A DNA stretch of 64,000 bases from Microcaldota archaeon (GTDB taxonomy: Archaea > Micrarchaeota > Micrarchaeia > Anstonellales > J096): the NCBI GenBank assembly GCA_015522475.1, contig WAMF01000018.1, positions 62,001 to 126,000 of the forward strand, written 5' to 3'. Position 1 is the stretch's first letter, and each line of letters begins with the position of its first letter. Below the pieces are notes generated by a model that worked only from the letters and a program-made list of their open reading frames with translations, was not told where the DNA came from and did not search any database. A program made the position numbers and the translations under genes. Positions 9,710 through 19,281 of this stretch are shown here, piece after piece.

Positions 9710-10843
9710 ATGGCAGAGCACTCTCATAAAGGACACCATGAAGAGCACCATACATCTCATCACGCCAGCCACCACGCAACCCATCACGCAGCTCACCATA
9801 CAACACATCATGAGAGTCATCATAAAGAGAGTAAAGCACTTGCCGAAGAGGAAAAAGAGGAAGAGAAAATGAAGGAGAAGCGCGAGGAATTTCTTCCATG
9901 GGTAGAGAAGTATAGGCCAAAAACACTCGACGAGGTTATTGGGCAAGACAGTATTGTCGAGGCTGCTAAGGCCTTTGTCAAAAAAGGGGAGATGCCCCAT
10001 CTGCTCTTTAGCGGGCCGCCAGGTGTAGGCAAGACAACCGTCGCTCTAGCAATAGCGCATGAATTTTATGGAGACGATATAGCAAGCAACTTTTTGGAGC
10101 TCAACGCCAGCGACGAAAGAGGTATAGATGTAGTTAGAGGTAAAATAAAAGACTTTGCCCGTATAATAACGATGAACAAATATGGATTCAAAATCATATT
10201 TCTAGACGAAGCAGATGCCTTAACACCCGATGCCCAGCACGCCCTCCGACGAACAATGGAGATATACAGCGACGTCACGCGAATGATACTGAGCTGCAAC
10301 TACTCAAGCAAGATCATACCCCCTATACAAAGCAGAACCGCCATATTCAGGTTCAGCCCTCTCACAGAAGATGATGTCAAAAAAATGATTGAGAAGATTG
10401 CCAAAGCAGAAAAACTAGACGTGACAGAAAAGGCAATGGATGCCCTCTATTACATCTCAGAAGGCGACATGCGAAAGGCCATAAACACATTACAGGGAGC
10501 AGCCTTTATAAGCAAGAAGATTGACGACGAACTAGTCTATAAAATAGCTAGCAGAGCCTCGCCCAAAGCCATAAGGGAGATTGCCAAGCTCGCCTATGAA
10601 GGCAAGTTTGAGGAAGCAAGAAAAAGGCTCGACACCGTGCGCGTCCACATGGGCATGAGTGGAGAGGACATAGTGCTTCAACTTTATTCAGAAGTGCTCA
10701 ACATGGATATACCAGACGAGCAAAAGGCCTTCCTTATAGATAAAGTTGGCGAGTACAACTTTAGGCTTGTCGAAGGAGCTAACGAAAAAATACAGATAGA
10801 TGCTCTCCTTGCGCAATTTCCTCTAGCCAAAAAGCAAAAGTAG
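9710..10843 (+). CDS. rfcS: Replication factor C small subunit with His-rich N-terminal extension
   Basis: WVEKYRPKTLDEVIGQ, FSGPPGVGKTT, IIFLDEADALT, SRTAIFRF; N-terminus HHEEHHTSHHASHHATHHAAHHTTHHESHH. Confidence 0.93.
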   Translation: MAEHSHKGHHEEHHTSHHASHHATHHAAHHTTHHESHHKESKALAEEEKEEEKMKEKREEFLPWVEKYRPKTLDEVIGQDSIVEAAKAFVKKGEMPHLLFSGPPGVGKTTVALAIAHEFYGDDIASNFLELNASDERGIDVVRGKIKDFARIITMNKYGFKIIFLDEADALTPDAQHALRRTMEIYSDVTRMILSCNYSSKIIPPIQSRTAIFRFSPLTEDDVKKMIEKIAKAEKLDVTEKAMDALYYISEGDMRKAINTLQGAAFISKKIDDELVYKIASRASPKAIREIAKLAYEGKFEEARKRLDTVRVHMGMSGEDIVLQLYSEVLNMDIPDEQKAFLIDKVGEYNFRLVEGANEKIQIDALLAQFPLAKKQK

Positions 10844-11095
10844 ATGGAAGTAAAGGAAAAGTGAAGCAGGGAAGTAAAGATAAAATTAGACACGGGTCAT
10901 ATACAGGTTATATAGGTCGTAAATGAGAATAAAGCGATAGAGGAGAAAAATAGAGGGAAGCGTGAATGGGAAAATATCAAAAGGCACGAAAGGAGGGGCT
11001 GTCCTCTGATTAAAATAAAAACAGAGAACTCAAATTATATATCAAGTCCCCTGCAGACATAATTGATTTTAAACGTTTTTATACATAAGACGCGC

Positions 11096-11908
11096 ATGCC
11101 AAAGGCTATATCGAAGGTTAAGCTCATTTTTATAGGCGTCGGGGGCGGGCGCTTCGTAGCTGAGAGGCAATATCCGCCCTTCTATACCGGCGGCTTTCGC
11201 ATTCACACGGAAAAGTTAAAAATACATGTGGACCCGGGGCCGGGTGCTGTTTTAAGGATGGCCGAACTTGGCTATAAAGCAGAAGACACAGACGTGCTCA
11301 TCGTAAGCCATAATCATATGGACCATGGCAGCGACGCCAACTTGATAGGGGAGGCAATGAACGCCTTTGGCCTTGAAAAGCTTGGCGTCTATGTAGGTTC
11401 AAAAAACACAGTATACGAACCACACTGCAACAACATTGTCTTGCCCTACGTTGCAAACCGTTTTAAGGCCACGTACTTCCCAGCCCCAGACGAGCGCTTA
11501 TCTTTTACACACAAGGGCGAGGGCATAGAGATGAAAACGACGCCCATAAAGCATCCCGAGCCGACAGGATGGGGCTTTGTTATGAATATAGAGAGCAAAA
11601 AGATAGGCTACACGAGCGACACACTCTATTATGAAGGCCTAGGCGCGCGTTTCAAGGGCGTAGATGTGCTTATAGCCAACGTGGCAAAAGTGAAGCCCAG
11701 CTCATGGGGACAGCATTTAACTGTTAAAGGCGACTTTGAAAGACTGCTAGCTGAGAGCCAGCCCAAAAAAATGGTTGTGTACCATATGGGTGAGGAGATT
11801 ATACACTACGGCAGAGAACGGCTGGCTAAGGAACTTAAAAAAGCGTACGAAGTCAAATACGACGTAGACATATACCTACCCATATCCGGCGACATTATAG
11901 AAATTTAG
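11096..11908 (+). CDS. MBL-fold metal-dependent hydrolase
   Basis: HNHMDHGSD metal-binding motif, GYTSDTLYYEG, VYHMGEE; start at internal ATG preferred over 11063. Confidence 0.85.
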   Translation: MPKAISKVKLIFIGVGGGRFVAERQYPPFYTGGFRIHTEKLKIHVDPGPGAVLRMAELGYKAEDTDVLIVSHNHMDHGSDANLIGEAMNAFGLEKLGVYVGSKNTVYEPHCNNIVLPYVANRFKATYFPAPDERLSFTHKGEGIEMKTTPIKHPEPTGWGFVMNIESKKIGYTSDTLYYEGLGARFKGVDVLIANVAKVKPSSWGQHLTVKGDFERLLAESQPKKMVVYHMGEEIIHYGRERLAKELKKAYEVKYDVDIYLPISGDIIEI

Positions 11909-12105
11909 CCTTGGCAACTTGGCAAAAACCTGGCAAAAACGCTTCTATAAAAACACTTCGCTCCATAAATAAGAGCAGTGATGAGACCGTCCCAGTCTGA
12001 ATAATGATGACAACGGTAGCTTCTGATAAGTTTTAAAATGTTTGGGGACAGAATGCTACATCTAAAAGGGTTGAGATTAGTTAAGGATATAAGCTCAATA
12101 TGGGC

Positions 12106-12176
12106 GCGGCAGTAGTCTAGTGGTAGGACACCACCCTGCCACGGTGGAGACCCGGGTTCAAATCCCGGCTGCCGCA
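12106..12176 (+). tRNA. tRNA-Gly (anticodon GCC)
   Basis: Acceptor GCGGCAG/CTGCCGC, anticodon stem CCACC-CTGCCAC-GGTGG, T-arm CCGGGTTCAAATCCCGG; CCA not encoded. Confidence 0.95.
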
Positions 12177-12350
12177 TAGCCTCTTTTTTTAAGAGTTTTT
12201 ATGAGTGTTCACATTATCACTCCTTATCGACTGCTGTGCAATGAATCGCTGGGTCACCACAAACATAATTGTATGATGGCATAAGGTATAGGGCTTATTG
12301 AGTGGTGCATATGATATACTTTTTTGAACATTTTAGCCAACTATAAGCAC

Positions 12351-12518
12351 ATGACAGAAAAAACAAAAAAGAAACATAACAGAACTGTAGAAAAGCACAA
12401 CGAAGGCAAAGAAAACGAAGAGAAATCTGGCTTTAACAAGTTCAAAGAACTACTCGAAGAGAGTGGCATGCAGGAAAAAACGGGCCCTTCGCAAGGTTGC
12501 CACCCAAACTTTCTATAA
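12351..12518 (+). CDS. Frame-0 N-terminal segment upstream of transglutaminase-like protein (possible frameshift partner)
   Basis: Lys/Glu-rich ORF (MTEKTKKKHNRTVEKHNEG...) running into the A6 tract at 12475-12480 just before the 12497 ORF opens in the -1 frame. Confidence 0.4.
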   Translation: MTEKTKKKHNRTVEKHNEGKENEEKSGFNKFKELLEESGMQEKTGPSQGCHPNFL

Positions 12519-13804
12519 GAGAACTCTTATCTATGGTGCCAGAAGATGTAATGGAAGAAAAGAATAATGAAATTAAAGAGGCGGTCGCAGAGAAGGTTAC
12601 AGAAGAGCCTAAGGAAGGTCAAGAAGATAAGCCCAAAGAGAAAGAGAATGAAAAGCCAAAAGCGTCCTTCTTTATGCATATAAGGAAAAATCTAGGGGCA
12701 ATCCTACTAATAGCCCTTGCATTTGCGGCAAGTGCGTTTGTTGTAGAGCAAAATAGAGATATATTCTTTGGCAGGAGAAGCCAGAAGGCCACCCAAGAAA
12801 GTAGAGAAGAAGAGACAACTAGCGCTCAGAGACTAATGGCACAACTTATGGGCGCCTATTACAACCCAATTCTAAAAGGTGTGTATGGCATAAATCCTCA
12901 CTATTTGCTGGGTGTCGTCGATGGAAGGAACGAAGCCATTTTTGCCATTCCATCTGATAGAGATCCTCAAGAAGTGCTTGCCTCTTTAATAAAAGAGGAC
13001 GGAACGTACTACATATATAAGGACGTGAATGGAAAGGAGATAGGTACAGACTTTAAAATCGGGAATGGACTGGAAGCTACACCCAGAAGACCTTCTTATC
13101 TCATCGGTGTGCCTTACAAAAGCATAAACGCCACGCCAGACACAAGAATAAGCGTCCACATTGGCCCTTACACATACAGCATAATCCTCAAAGAGTTAGA
13201 AGTGGATGTTGATGAATACACAAACAGCATAGGTCATGAGACAGAAAGAGTTGTTAACATAGACGGTGAAGAAAAGGCTGTAGTAGACCCAAGAGGTTTT
13301 GTGCTTAAGAAAGGCGTGCCATCCATAGCGAATCTAGTACATCAGATAGCAGGTTCCGCAAGAACAAAGGAAGAGGCTGCCCAAAAACTACTCAATTTTG
13401 TGACGGAGGACATGAAATATGATTATAGAGATGTAAGTTATGAGCAAGCTACGGGCAACGAACTCATAAAGGAGCCGCCCGAATCTATATTAAGTAAAAG
13501 CGCCGACTGTAACAACAAAGTAGCAGTCTATGCATCCCTTTTGGAACAATACGACATAGATTATGTATTCGTATTTCTCCGTCATCACTTAGCTATTGCT
13601 GTGGCAGGAGATTTCCCAAACATGAATGGCTACACTATAAACGTCGATGGAAAAAAGTATTATTTAGCGGAGACCACTGCAAAAGGCTTCCAAATCGGTC
13701 GTACTTTGCTCCAAGATCCCTACAATCCTTATCAACCCATGAATTTAGGAGAGAGCATCAAATTTATAGAGACACGAGACGGACACATAATATATTGGCA
13801 ATAA
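12497..13804 (+). CDS. Membrane-anchored transglutaminase-like (papain-fold) protein
   Basis: One TM segment (LGAILLIALAFAASAFVV); ESILSKSADCNNKVAVYASLL ... FLRHHLAIAV gives Cys/His of a transglutaminase-like core; only TTG start in this frame at the annotated position. Confidence 0.7.
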   Translation: MPPKLSIRELLSMVPEDVMEEKNNEIKEAVAEKVTEEPKEGQEDKPKEKENEKPKASFFMHIRKNLGAILLIALAFAASAFVVEQNRDIFFGRRSQKATQESREEETTSAQRLMAQLMGAYYNPILKGVYGINPHYLLGVVDGRNEAIFAIPSDRDPQEVLASLIKEDGTYYIYKDVNGKEIGTDFKIGNGLEATPRRPSYLIGVPYKSINATPDTRISVHIGPYTYSIILKELEVDVDEYTNSIGHETERVVNIDGEEKAVVDPRGFVLKKGVPSIANLVHQIAGSARTKEEAAQKLLNFVTEDMKYDYRDVSYEQATGNELIKEPPESILSKSADCNNKVAVYASLLEQYDIDYVFVFLRHHLAIAVAGDFPNMNGYTINVDGKKYYLAETTAKGFQIGRTLLQDPYNPYQPMNLGESIKFIETRDGHIIYWQ

Positions 13805-13884
13805 AAGTGGCAAAGCAGCTAGGTAGATAGAGTGGAGTAGCATTGAGAGGGAGTGCTTTTTAACAGTGTCGCTCAAAGACATAT

Positions 13885-14775
13885 ATGCGCGTGAAATTTA
13901 TAGGCGCGGACTCCATGGGCGTGCGCAGCCTAGCCACATTCGTCGAAACAAAGGATGTTAAGCTCTTCATAGATCCCGGAGTAGCGCTCGCGCCTTATAG
14001 GTATGGCTATGGTCCCCATCCCATAGAGATAGAGCGCATGAACGACGTATGGGATAAAATTGTGAAGCACGTTGAGAAAGCAGACATCGTCATTACAAGT
14101 CACTACCACTATGACCATTACAATCCAGATGAGCCCGAGATTTTTGAAGATAAAGAGCTCTACTTAAAGGACCCAAAGCACAACATAAATCGCAGCCAAA
14201 AAGGCAGAAGTAAGCTTTTCATAGAGGAGCTGGAAAAAGTAAAAGGTGTTAAATGGCATGTTGCCGAAAAGCAGGAGATAGAGATAGGCGAGACAAGAAT
14301 TGAGCTGAGTGAAGCGGTTCCTCATGGCCCAAGCACACGACTTGGTTACGTCGTGGAAACCTTCATCAAGGAAAGGAGGGGTAAGAAGAGCAAAGGAAGC
14401 AAGGATGTGCGACGGTTCCTTCATACGAGCGACGTGGAAGGGCCTTGCCTAGACGTGCAAATAGCCTTCATAGAAAAACATCTGCCAGAGCTTCTCCTAG
14501 TCGATGGACCTTTAAGCTACATCATGCAGCGCTACGGCCACAAAAACCTGGAGATAGCACTCTCCAACTTGAAGAAGCTAGCTGATAAAGTAGAATGGCT
14601 AGTCTATGAACACCACTTCCTTCGCGACCTTCACTATAAAGAAAAGATTGCGCCCGTCGAAGCAGAGGCAAAGAAGAAAAAACACAATGCCCTCACAGCT
14701 GCTGAATTTATGGGTAGAAAGACAGAAGTGCTTGAGAACATAAGGAAGAAGCTGTATGAGGAGTATCCTGTGTAG
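13885..14775 (+). CDS. MBL-fold protein, UPF0282-like
   Basis: MRVKFIGADSMGVRSLATFVETKDVKLFIDPGVALAPYRYG; TSHYHYDHYNPD metal site. Confidence 0.85.
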   Translation: MRVKFIGADSMGVRSLATFVETKDVKLFIDPGVALAPYRYGYGPHPIEIERMNDVWDKIVKHVEKADIVITSHYHYDHYNPDEPEIFEDKELYLKDPKHNINRSQKGRSKLFIEELEKVKGVKWHVAEKQEIEIGETRIELSEAVPHGPSTRLGYVVETFIKERRGKKSKGSKDVRRFLHTSDVEGPCLDVQIAFIEKHLPELLLVDGPLSYIMQRYGHKNLEIALSNLKKLADKVEWLVYEHHFLRDLHYKEKIAPVEAEAKKKKHNALTAAEFMGRKTEVLENIRKKLYEEYPV

Positions 14776-14957
14776 ATATATATGGTGGAGCAAAATGCAA
14801 GGATTTGTTAGACTACATAACTCCACAGCCAAACATCACCTTTTTAAATATTAGCTCCCCAATAAGGAAAAGCCTGTTGGCGAGTGGACACTGTCCATAG
14901 GGCAATCCACAAATATAAACGCTTTATCCCGAAAGGGCAGGCTTGGAGGATGAGCTC

Positions 14958-15284
14958 ATGACAGCCAATGGATTGGTCGAGATAAACAAAATGCTTGAGG
15001 CAGGTATGCGAGAAGAGCATTTGCTGCCAAGAGGAATGAAGCTCTACGGCACAGTAGTCAGCACAAAGCGTAAGAAGACAGTCACAGTCGAGAGACAACT
15101 AGCTAAATATTTAGGCAAGTATAAAAGGCAAGCGTTGACGAAGAGTAAGATAGCTGCTCATGTTCCCGGCGGCGTTCAGCTCAAAGAAGGAGATGTCGTC
15201 GAGATCCAGCAAACACGGAAGATTAGCAAGACAAAGTCGTGGGTAGTAACACGCGTGCTCAAGACAAAGGAGGAGAAAGTATGA
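14958..15284 (+). CDS. rps17: 30S ribosomal protein uS17
   Basis: LYGTVVSTKRKKTVTVER...GGVQLKEGDVVEIQQTRKISKTKSWVV; ATG at 14958 preferred over TTG at 14943. Confidence 0.92.
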   Translation: MTANGLVEINKMLEAGMREEHLLPRGMKLYGTVVSTKRKKTVTVERQLAKYLGKYKRQALTKSKIAAHVPGGVQLKEGDVVEIQQTRKISKTKSWVVTRVLKTKEEKV

Positions 15285-15679
15285 AGGGCGTAGCTGCCAA
15301 AGTGACAAAAGGGCTTACTCTCGGTTCAACGCTCAAATGTAGCGACAACACGAAGGCAAAAGAGCTGCAGCTCATAGGTGTTATAGGCTACAAAGGTGTG
15401 CGCGGTCGTTACCCAGCAGCCGGCGTAGGCGACCTTGCCATATGCTCCGTCAAAAAAGGCGGCCCTACGGTTAAAGGCACAGTCGTCAAGGCAGTAATCA
15501 TAAGGCAAAAAAAGGAGTACAGACGAGCCAACGGCTGGCGCATATCCTTCGAGGACAACGCCGCTGTTTTAGTCAACGACGAAGGCTTACCGCTAGGCAC
15601 AGAGATCAAAGGCGTCATAGCCAAAGAAGTCGTCGAGCGCTTCCCAAAGCTAGCGGCCATTTCATCGGGCGTTGTTTAA
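15281..15679 (+). CDS. rpl14: 50S ribosomal protein uL14
   Basis: TLGSTLKCSDNTKAKELQLIGV; start overlaps uS17 stop (ATGA). Confidence 0.95.
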   Translation: MKGVAAKVTKGLTLGSTLKCSDNTKAKELQLIGVIGYKGVRGRYPAAGVGDLAICSVKKGGPTVKGTVVKAVIIRQKKEYRRANGWRISFEDNAAVLVNDEGLPLGTEIKGVIAKEVVERFPKLAAISSGVV

Positions 15680-15771
15680 GCTTAGCCTTTGGCATGTAAA
15701 CTTGGCTTGCTCGGCGTGAAAAATTTGGAAATCTTAAGAAGTAAGATTAAGAAAGAAATGAGGATGAAAAT

Positions 15772-16083
15772 ATGAGGAAAGCAATAAAGAGAAAAATGAG
15801 GAAGGCTTACTTCACAGCCCCTATTCATGTAAGAAGAAAGCAGGTAACAGCCCTTCTCAGCCCAGAGCTGAGGAAGAAAGTGGGTAAGAGGAGCGCAGTG
15901 GTGAAAAAAGGCTACAAAGTGAAAATTCTTAGAGGAAGCAGCAAGGGTAAAGAAGGTGAAGTGTTGAAAGTAAGCTATGTCAAGCGAAAGGTCTTTATCG
16001 AGGGCATAACACACATAAACTCTCGCGGCGAAGAGAAGCTTAGAGGCATAAGCCCTTCGAACGTCATGATTACCAAAATGTAA
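15772..16083 (+). CDS. rpl24: 50S ribosomal protein uL24
   Basis: YKVKILRGSSKGKEGEVLKVSYVKRKVFIEGITHIN KOW motif. Confidence 0.93.
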   Translation: MRKAIKRKMRKAYFTAPIHVRRKQVTALLSPELRKKVGKRSAVVKKGYKVKILRGSSKGKEGEVLKVSYVKRKVFIEGITHINSRGEEKLRGISPSNVMITKM

Positions 16084-16199
16084 TACGTGTAGTAAGAAGG
16101 TAGAAAGAAAGTAGAGGATGAGAAGTAAATGTAGGAAGTGGAGGAAAAAGTAAATACGGAAGGATATGAAGACAAAATGTAATTAATGTAGGTGAAAAC

Positions 16200-16898
16200 A
16201 TGGCAAAGAGAGGTGGTAAAAGACATCTGAAGGCCATAGCAGCCTCAGGTTATACTCCTATTAGAAGCAAGAAAGAAAAGGTGTTCCTAGCGAAGCCCAT
16301 TCCCGGCCCGCACACCCAGGACAGAAGCACTACTATAAACAACTTGCTCATAGAGGTGATAAACACGGCAAACACACGAAAGGAAGTGCGCTACATCCTA
16401 GGAAAGAACATTGTTAAAATCGATGAGAAAACAATCGGAGAAGAGCGTTATCCCGTAGGCTTATGGGACGTCGTAGAGATAGATGGAGACAAAGTTTATA
16501 GGGTCTACATAAACGAAAGGGGCAAGCTAGACGTCAGAGAAGAAACACCAGAGAGGAAGAACCTCAAGCTGCTCAAAATAAAAAACAAAGTCGTTGTTAA
16601 CGGCGGTGTCTTCCAGCTTACGTTCCACGACGGCAGAACATACCTTACAAAGGACAACAACTACAAGGTAGGCGATGTTGTCGTATTTGACTTGAGTAAA
16701 AAGGAAATTGTGAAGCACGTGAAAGCAGAGCCCGGCACTGTCTGCCTAATCACAGACGGCAAGCACGTCGGAAAAGTAGCGAAGCTCAAAGCCATAGAAG
16801 AGAAAGGTGAGAAAGAAGCCATATTAGAAAACAAAAACGGCGAGGAAATCAGAACACGATATGCCTATATCTTCCCACTGGCAGAGGGCTTTTATTGA
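16200..16898 (+). CDS. rps4e: 30S ribosomal protein eS4
   Basis: Conserved eS4 sequence (HLKAIAASGY...) and position. Confidence 0.93.
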   Translation: MAKRGGKRHLKAIAASGYTPIRSKKEKVFLAKPIPGPHTQDRSTTINNLLIEVINTANTRKEVRYILGKNIVKIDEKTIGEERYPVGLWDVVEIDGDKVYRVYINERGKLDVREETPERKNLKLLKIKNKVVVNGGVFQLTFHDGRTYLTKDNNYKVGDVVVFDLSKKEIVKHVKAEPGTVCLITDGKHVGKVAKLKAIEEKGEKEAILENKNGEEIRTRYAYIFPLAEGFY

Positions 16899-16940
16899 GC
16901 GGGTAAAGCACGTAATGGCATAAGTTGAAGAGGTGAATAT

Positions 16941-17504
16941 ATGACAGAGAAGACAGATAAGCAAAATAAACAAGAGGGCAAGAATCCTATGGAAAAGCCT
17001 TTTATAGAAAAGCTCACGATAAACATAAGTGTGGGAGAGGCTGGCGAAAAACTAGACCATGCAAAGGCTCTTCTCGAAAGAATAACGGGTAAAAAGACCA
17101 TACTTACAAAAGCCAAAAGGAGAATACCTTCCTTTGGTATAAGACCCGGCCTACCCATAGGCGTGAAAGTAACAATAAGAGGCAAAGAAGCTGAAGAGAT
17201 GCTCAAAAAACTCGTCAAGGCAAACAAGAACAAAATAAAGAAAAGCAGCATTTCTAAAGACGGCCAAGTAAGCTTCGGCATAAAGGAGTACATCGATATT
17301 CCGGGCGTCAAGTATGATCCAGATATTGGTATGTTCGGTATGGACGTCGTCATAACAATGGCAAAGCCCGGCTATAGAGTGGCAAGGCGCAAGATAGCCA
17401 GAAGTCGGATAGGCAAGAGACAAAGAGTAAAACCAGAAGAGACTGTTGCGTTCCTCCAATCATTGGGCGTCGATGTGGCGGAAGACACCGCTAAGGCGAA
17501 ATGA
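16941..17504 (+). CDS. rpl5: 50S ribosomal protein uL5
   Basis: IEKLTINISVGEAGEKLDHAKALLERITGKK...GIKEYIDIPGVKYDPDIGMFGMDV. Confidence 0.95.
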   Translation: MTEKTDKQNKQEGKNPMEKPFIEKLTINISVGEAGEKLDHAKALLERITGKKTILTKAKRRIPSFGIRPGLPIGVKVTIRGKEAEEMLKKLVKANKNKIKKSSISKDGQVSFGIKEYIDIPGVKYDPDIGMFGMDVVITMAKPGYRVARRKIARSRIGKRQRVKPEETVAFLQSLGVDVAEDTAKAK

Positions 17505-17544
17505 ACGAGATGAAACAAGAAGAAGTTATAGATGAGGTGAGCAT

Positions 17545-17733
17545 ATGGCAAAAAAGAAGGATGAATCTGAAGTCCGTATAAAGAAGTTCTTTTCCTCAAA
17601 GAAGGGGAAGGGAACTCGACGCTGTGTCCGATGCGGTACGACGAAAGGCGTCATAAGAAAGTATGGATTAAACATATGCAGACGATGCTTAAGAGAGATA
17701 GGTGAGCTCATAGGATTTAGAAAACTTCAGTGA
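17545..17733 (+). CDS. rps14: 30S ribosomal protein uS14 (zinc type)
   Basis: CVRCGTTKGVIRKYGLNICRRCLREIGELIGFRKLQ. Confidence 0.95.
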   Translation: MAKKKDESEVRIKKFFSSKKGKGTRRCVRCGTTKGVIRKYGLNICRRCLREIGELIGFRKLQ

Positions 17734-17736
17734 GGT

Positions 17737-18129
17737 GTGAATGTGGCTGTAGATATACTAGCAGATGCGCTTAATACAATAAAGCTCTACGATAGAACAG
17801 GTAAGGCTGAGTGCACCGTCAAGTTCAGCAAGCTCCTCAAAGAAGTGCTCAAACAACTTGAAAACGCGGGTTATATAGAGGGCTACGAATATATAGAAGA
17901 TTACAAAGGGGGAAAGCTAAAAGTGAAATTAAAGGGCAAAATAAAGGAGCTCAAGCCCATAAAACCAAGACAACCCGTGAAGCGATACGAGTGGTTCCGT
18001 ATAGAGGCGCAGTACTTGCCAGCAGTTGGCTACGGTAAGCTTATAGTGACAACGCCCGAAGGCGTCATGACAAACGAGGAGGCCCGAAAAAGAGGCATAG
18101 GCGGACGGCTCATTGCCTACGTGTTCTAG
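17737..18129 (+). CDS. rps8: 30S ribosomal protein uS8
   Basis: DILADALNTIKLYDRTGKAECTV...PEGVMTNEEARKRGIGGRLIAYVF. Confidence 0.95.
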   Translation: MNVAVDILADALNTIKLYDRTGKAECTVKFSKLLKEVLKQLENAGYIEGYEYIEDYKGGKLKVKLKGKIKELKPIKPRQPVKRYEWFRIEAQYLPAVGYGKLIVTTPEGVMTNEEARKRGIGGRLIAYVF

Positions 18130-18209
18130 GCGTGTTCTAAGCTGAAGAGCTGAAAGGTAAAGTTCACGCCTATAAGCAGACTTACAAACCACAAGAAAGG
18201 AGGGAAAGC

Positions 18210-18731
18210 ATGCGATTGTTGCCTTTAGAAATTCCCAATGGCGTTACTGTCGAAATAGAGGGAAATAAAGTAAAAGTAAAGGGTCCAAAAGGAGAGGTTG
18301 TTAAGACATTCAAAAGCAAGGGCTTGAAGATTGAAATCATAGAGAAAGATGGAAAAAAAGATGTAAAGGTCGAAAGCCCCAACAAAGTCATGATAAACAC
18401 TGTCAGAGCCCATATAAAGAATATGCTAAAGGGCGTCACAGAAAGCTTCCAAAAAAAGATGATCATAAGGTATAGCCACTTCCCCATAAAGGTAAGCATA
18501 AAAGGAGATGAAGTTGTCATAGAGAACTTCTTGGGCGAGAGAAGCCCAAGGAAAACAAAAATCATCCCACCGGCGAAAGTCACTGTGAAAGGGCAGTTCC
18601 TCACTGTAGAAGGGCCAGACGCAGAAGCTGTAGGCCAAACAGCGGCAAACATAAGGGAAGTGACAAAAATACGCAACAAAGATATACGCATATTCCAAGA
18701 TGGGATTTACTACGTCATAGAAGGTGAATAA
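18210..18731 (+). CDS. rpl6: 50S ribosomal protein uL6
   Basis: IPNGVTVEIEGNKVKVKGPKGEV; archaeal uL6 C-terminus. Confidence 0.95.
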   Translation: MRLLPLEIPNGVTVEIEGNKVKVKGPKGEVVKTFKSKGLKIEIIEKDGKKDVKVESPNKVMINTVRAHIKNMLKGVTESFQKKMIIRYSHFPIKVSIKGDEVVIENFLGERSPRKTKIIPPAKVTVKGQFLTVEGPDAEAVGQTAANIREVTKIRNKDIRIFQDGIYYVIEGE

Positions 18732-18765
18732 GAAAAGAAGAAAAGTAAGCAAAAAAGGTGAGTAT

Positions 18766-19281
18766 ATGAAAAAGAAGAAAAAACCCATGTTCAACGTGCC
18801 AAATGCAGGCTCAGGCAAAAGGGGAAAGGTCCGCGTAAAAGACAGATGGAGAAAGCCCAAAGGCATCGATAACAAAAAACGCATACGCAAAAAAAGCCAT
18901 GGGGCTAGTCCCCGCGTCGGCTACAAAAATGCCGCTAAGATAAGAGGACTCCATCCTTCCGGTCACAAAGAAGTGCTCATAAGGAATGCCGCCGAGCTCG
19001 AAAGGACAGTGGAGCTCGCCAAAAAGGAAGGGAAGAAAGTGGCTATAAGGATTGCTCACGGCGTCAGCGTGCTCAAAAGGATATTCATAGAAAAAGAGGC
19101 AAAGAAAAAAGGCATAAAGGTGCTAAATCCTCTTCACAAACCCCTCAGCAAGAATCTAGGAGCCGAAAAAGAAGAGACAAAAGGCAAAGAGATGAAAGAG
19201 AAGGAAAGTAAAGAAACCACAAAGGCCAAGGAAAACAAGCAAGAGGCAAAGCAAGAAGCTGATAAAGGAGGGAAAGCATGA
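18766..19281 (+). CDS. rpl32e: 50S ribosomal protein eL32 with charged C-terminal tail
   Basis: WRKPKGIDNKKRIRKKSHGASPRVGYKNAAKIRGLHPSGHKEVLI; tail EKEETKGKEMKEKESKETTKAKENKQEAKQEADKGGKA. Confidence 0.93.
   Translation: MKKKKKPMFNVPNAGSGKRGKVRVKDRWRKPKGIDNKKRIRKKSHGASPRVGYKNAAKIRGLHPSGHKEVLIRNAAELERTVELAKKEGKKVAIRIAHGVSVLKRIFIEKEAKKKGIKVLNPLHKPLSKNLGAEKEETKGKEMKEKESKETTKAKENKQEAKQEADKGGKA

Noticed and set aside
11905-12177. 90-aa minus-strand ORF 'MRQPGFEPGSPPWQGGVLPLDYCRAH'
   Set aside because: Covers tRNA-Gly in antisense; this peptide is a classic spurious translation of a tRNA gene.
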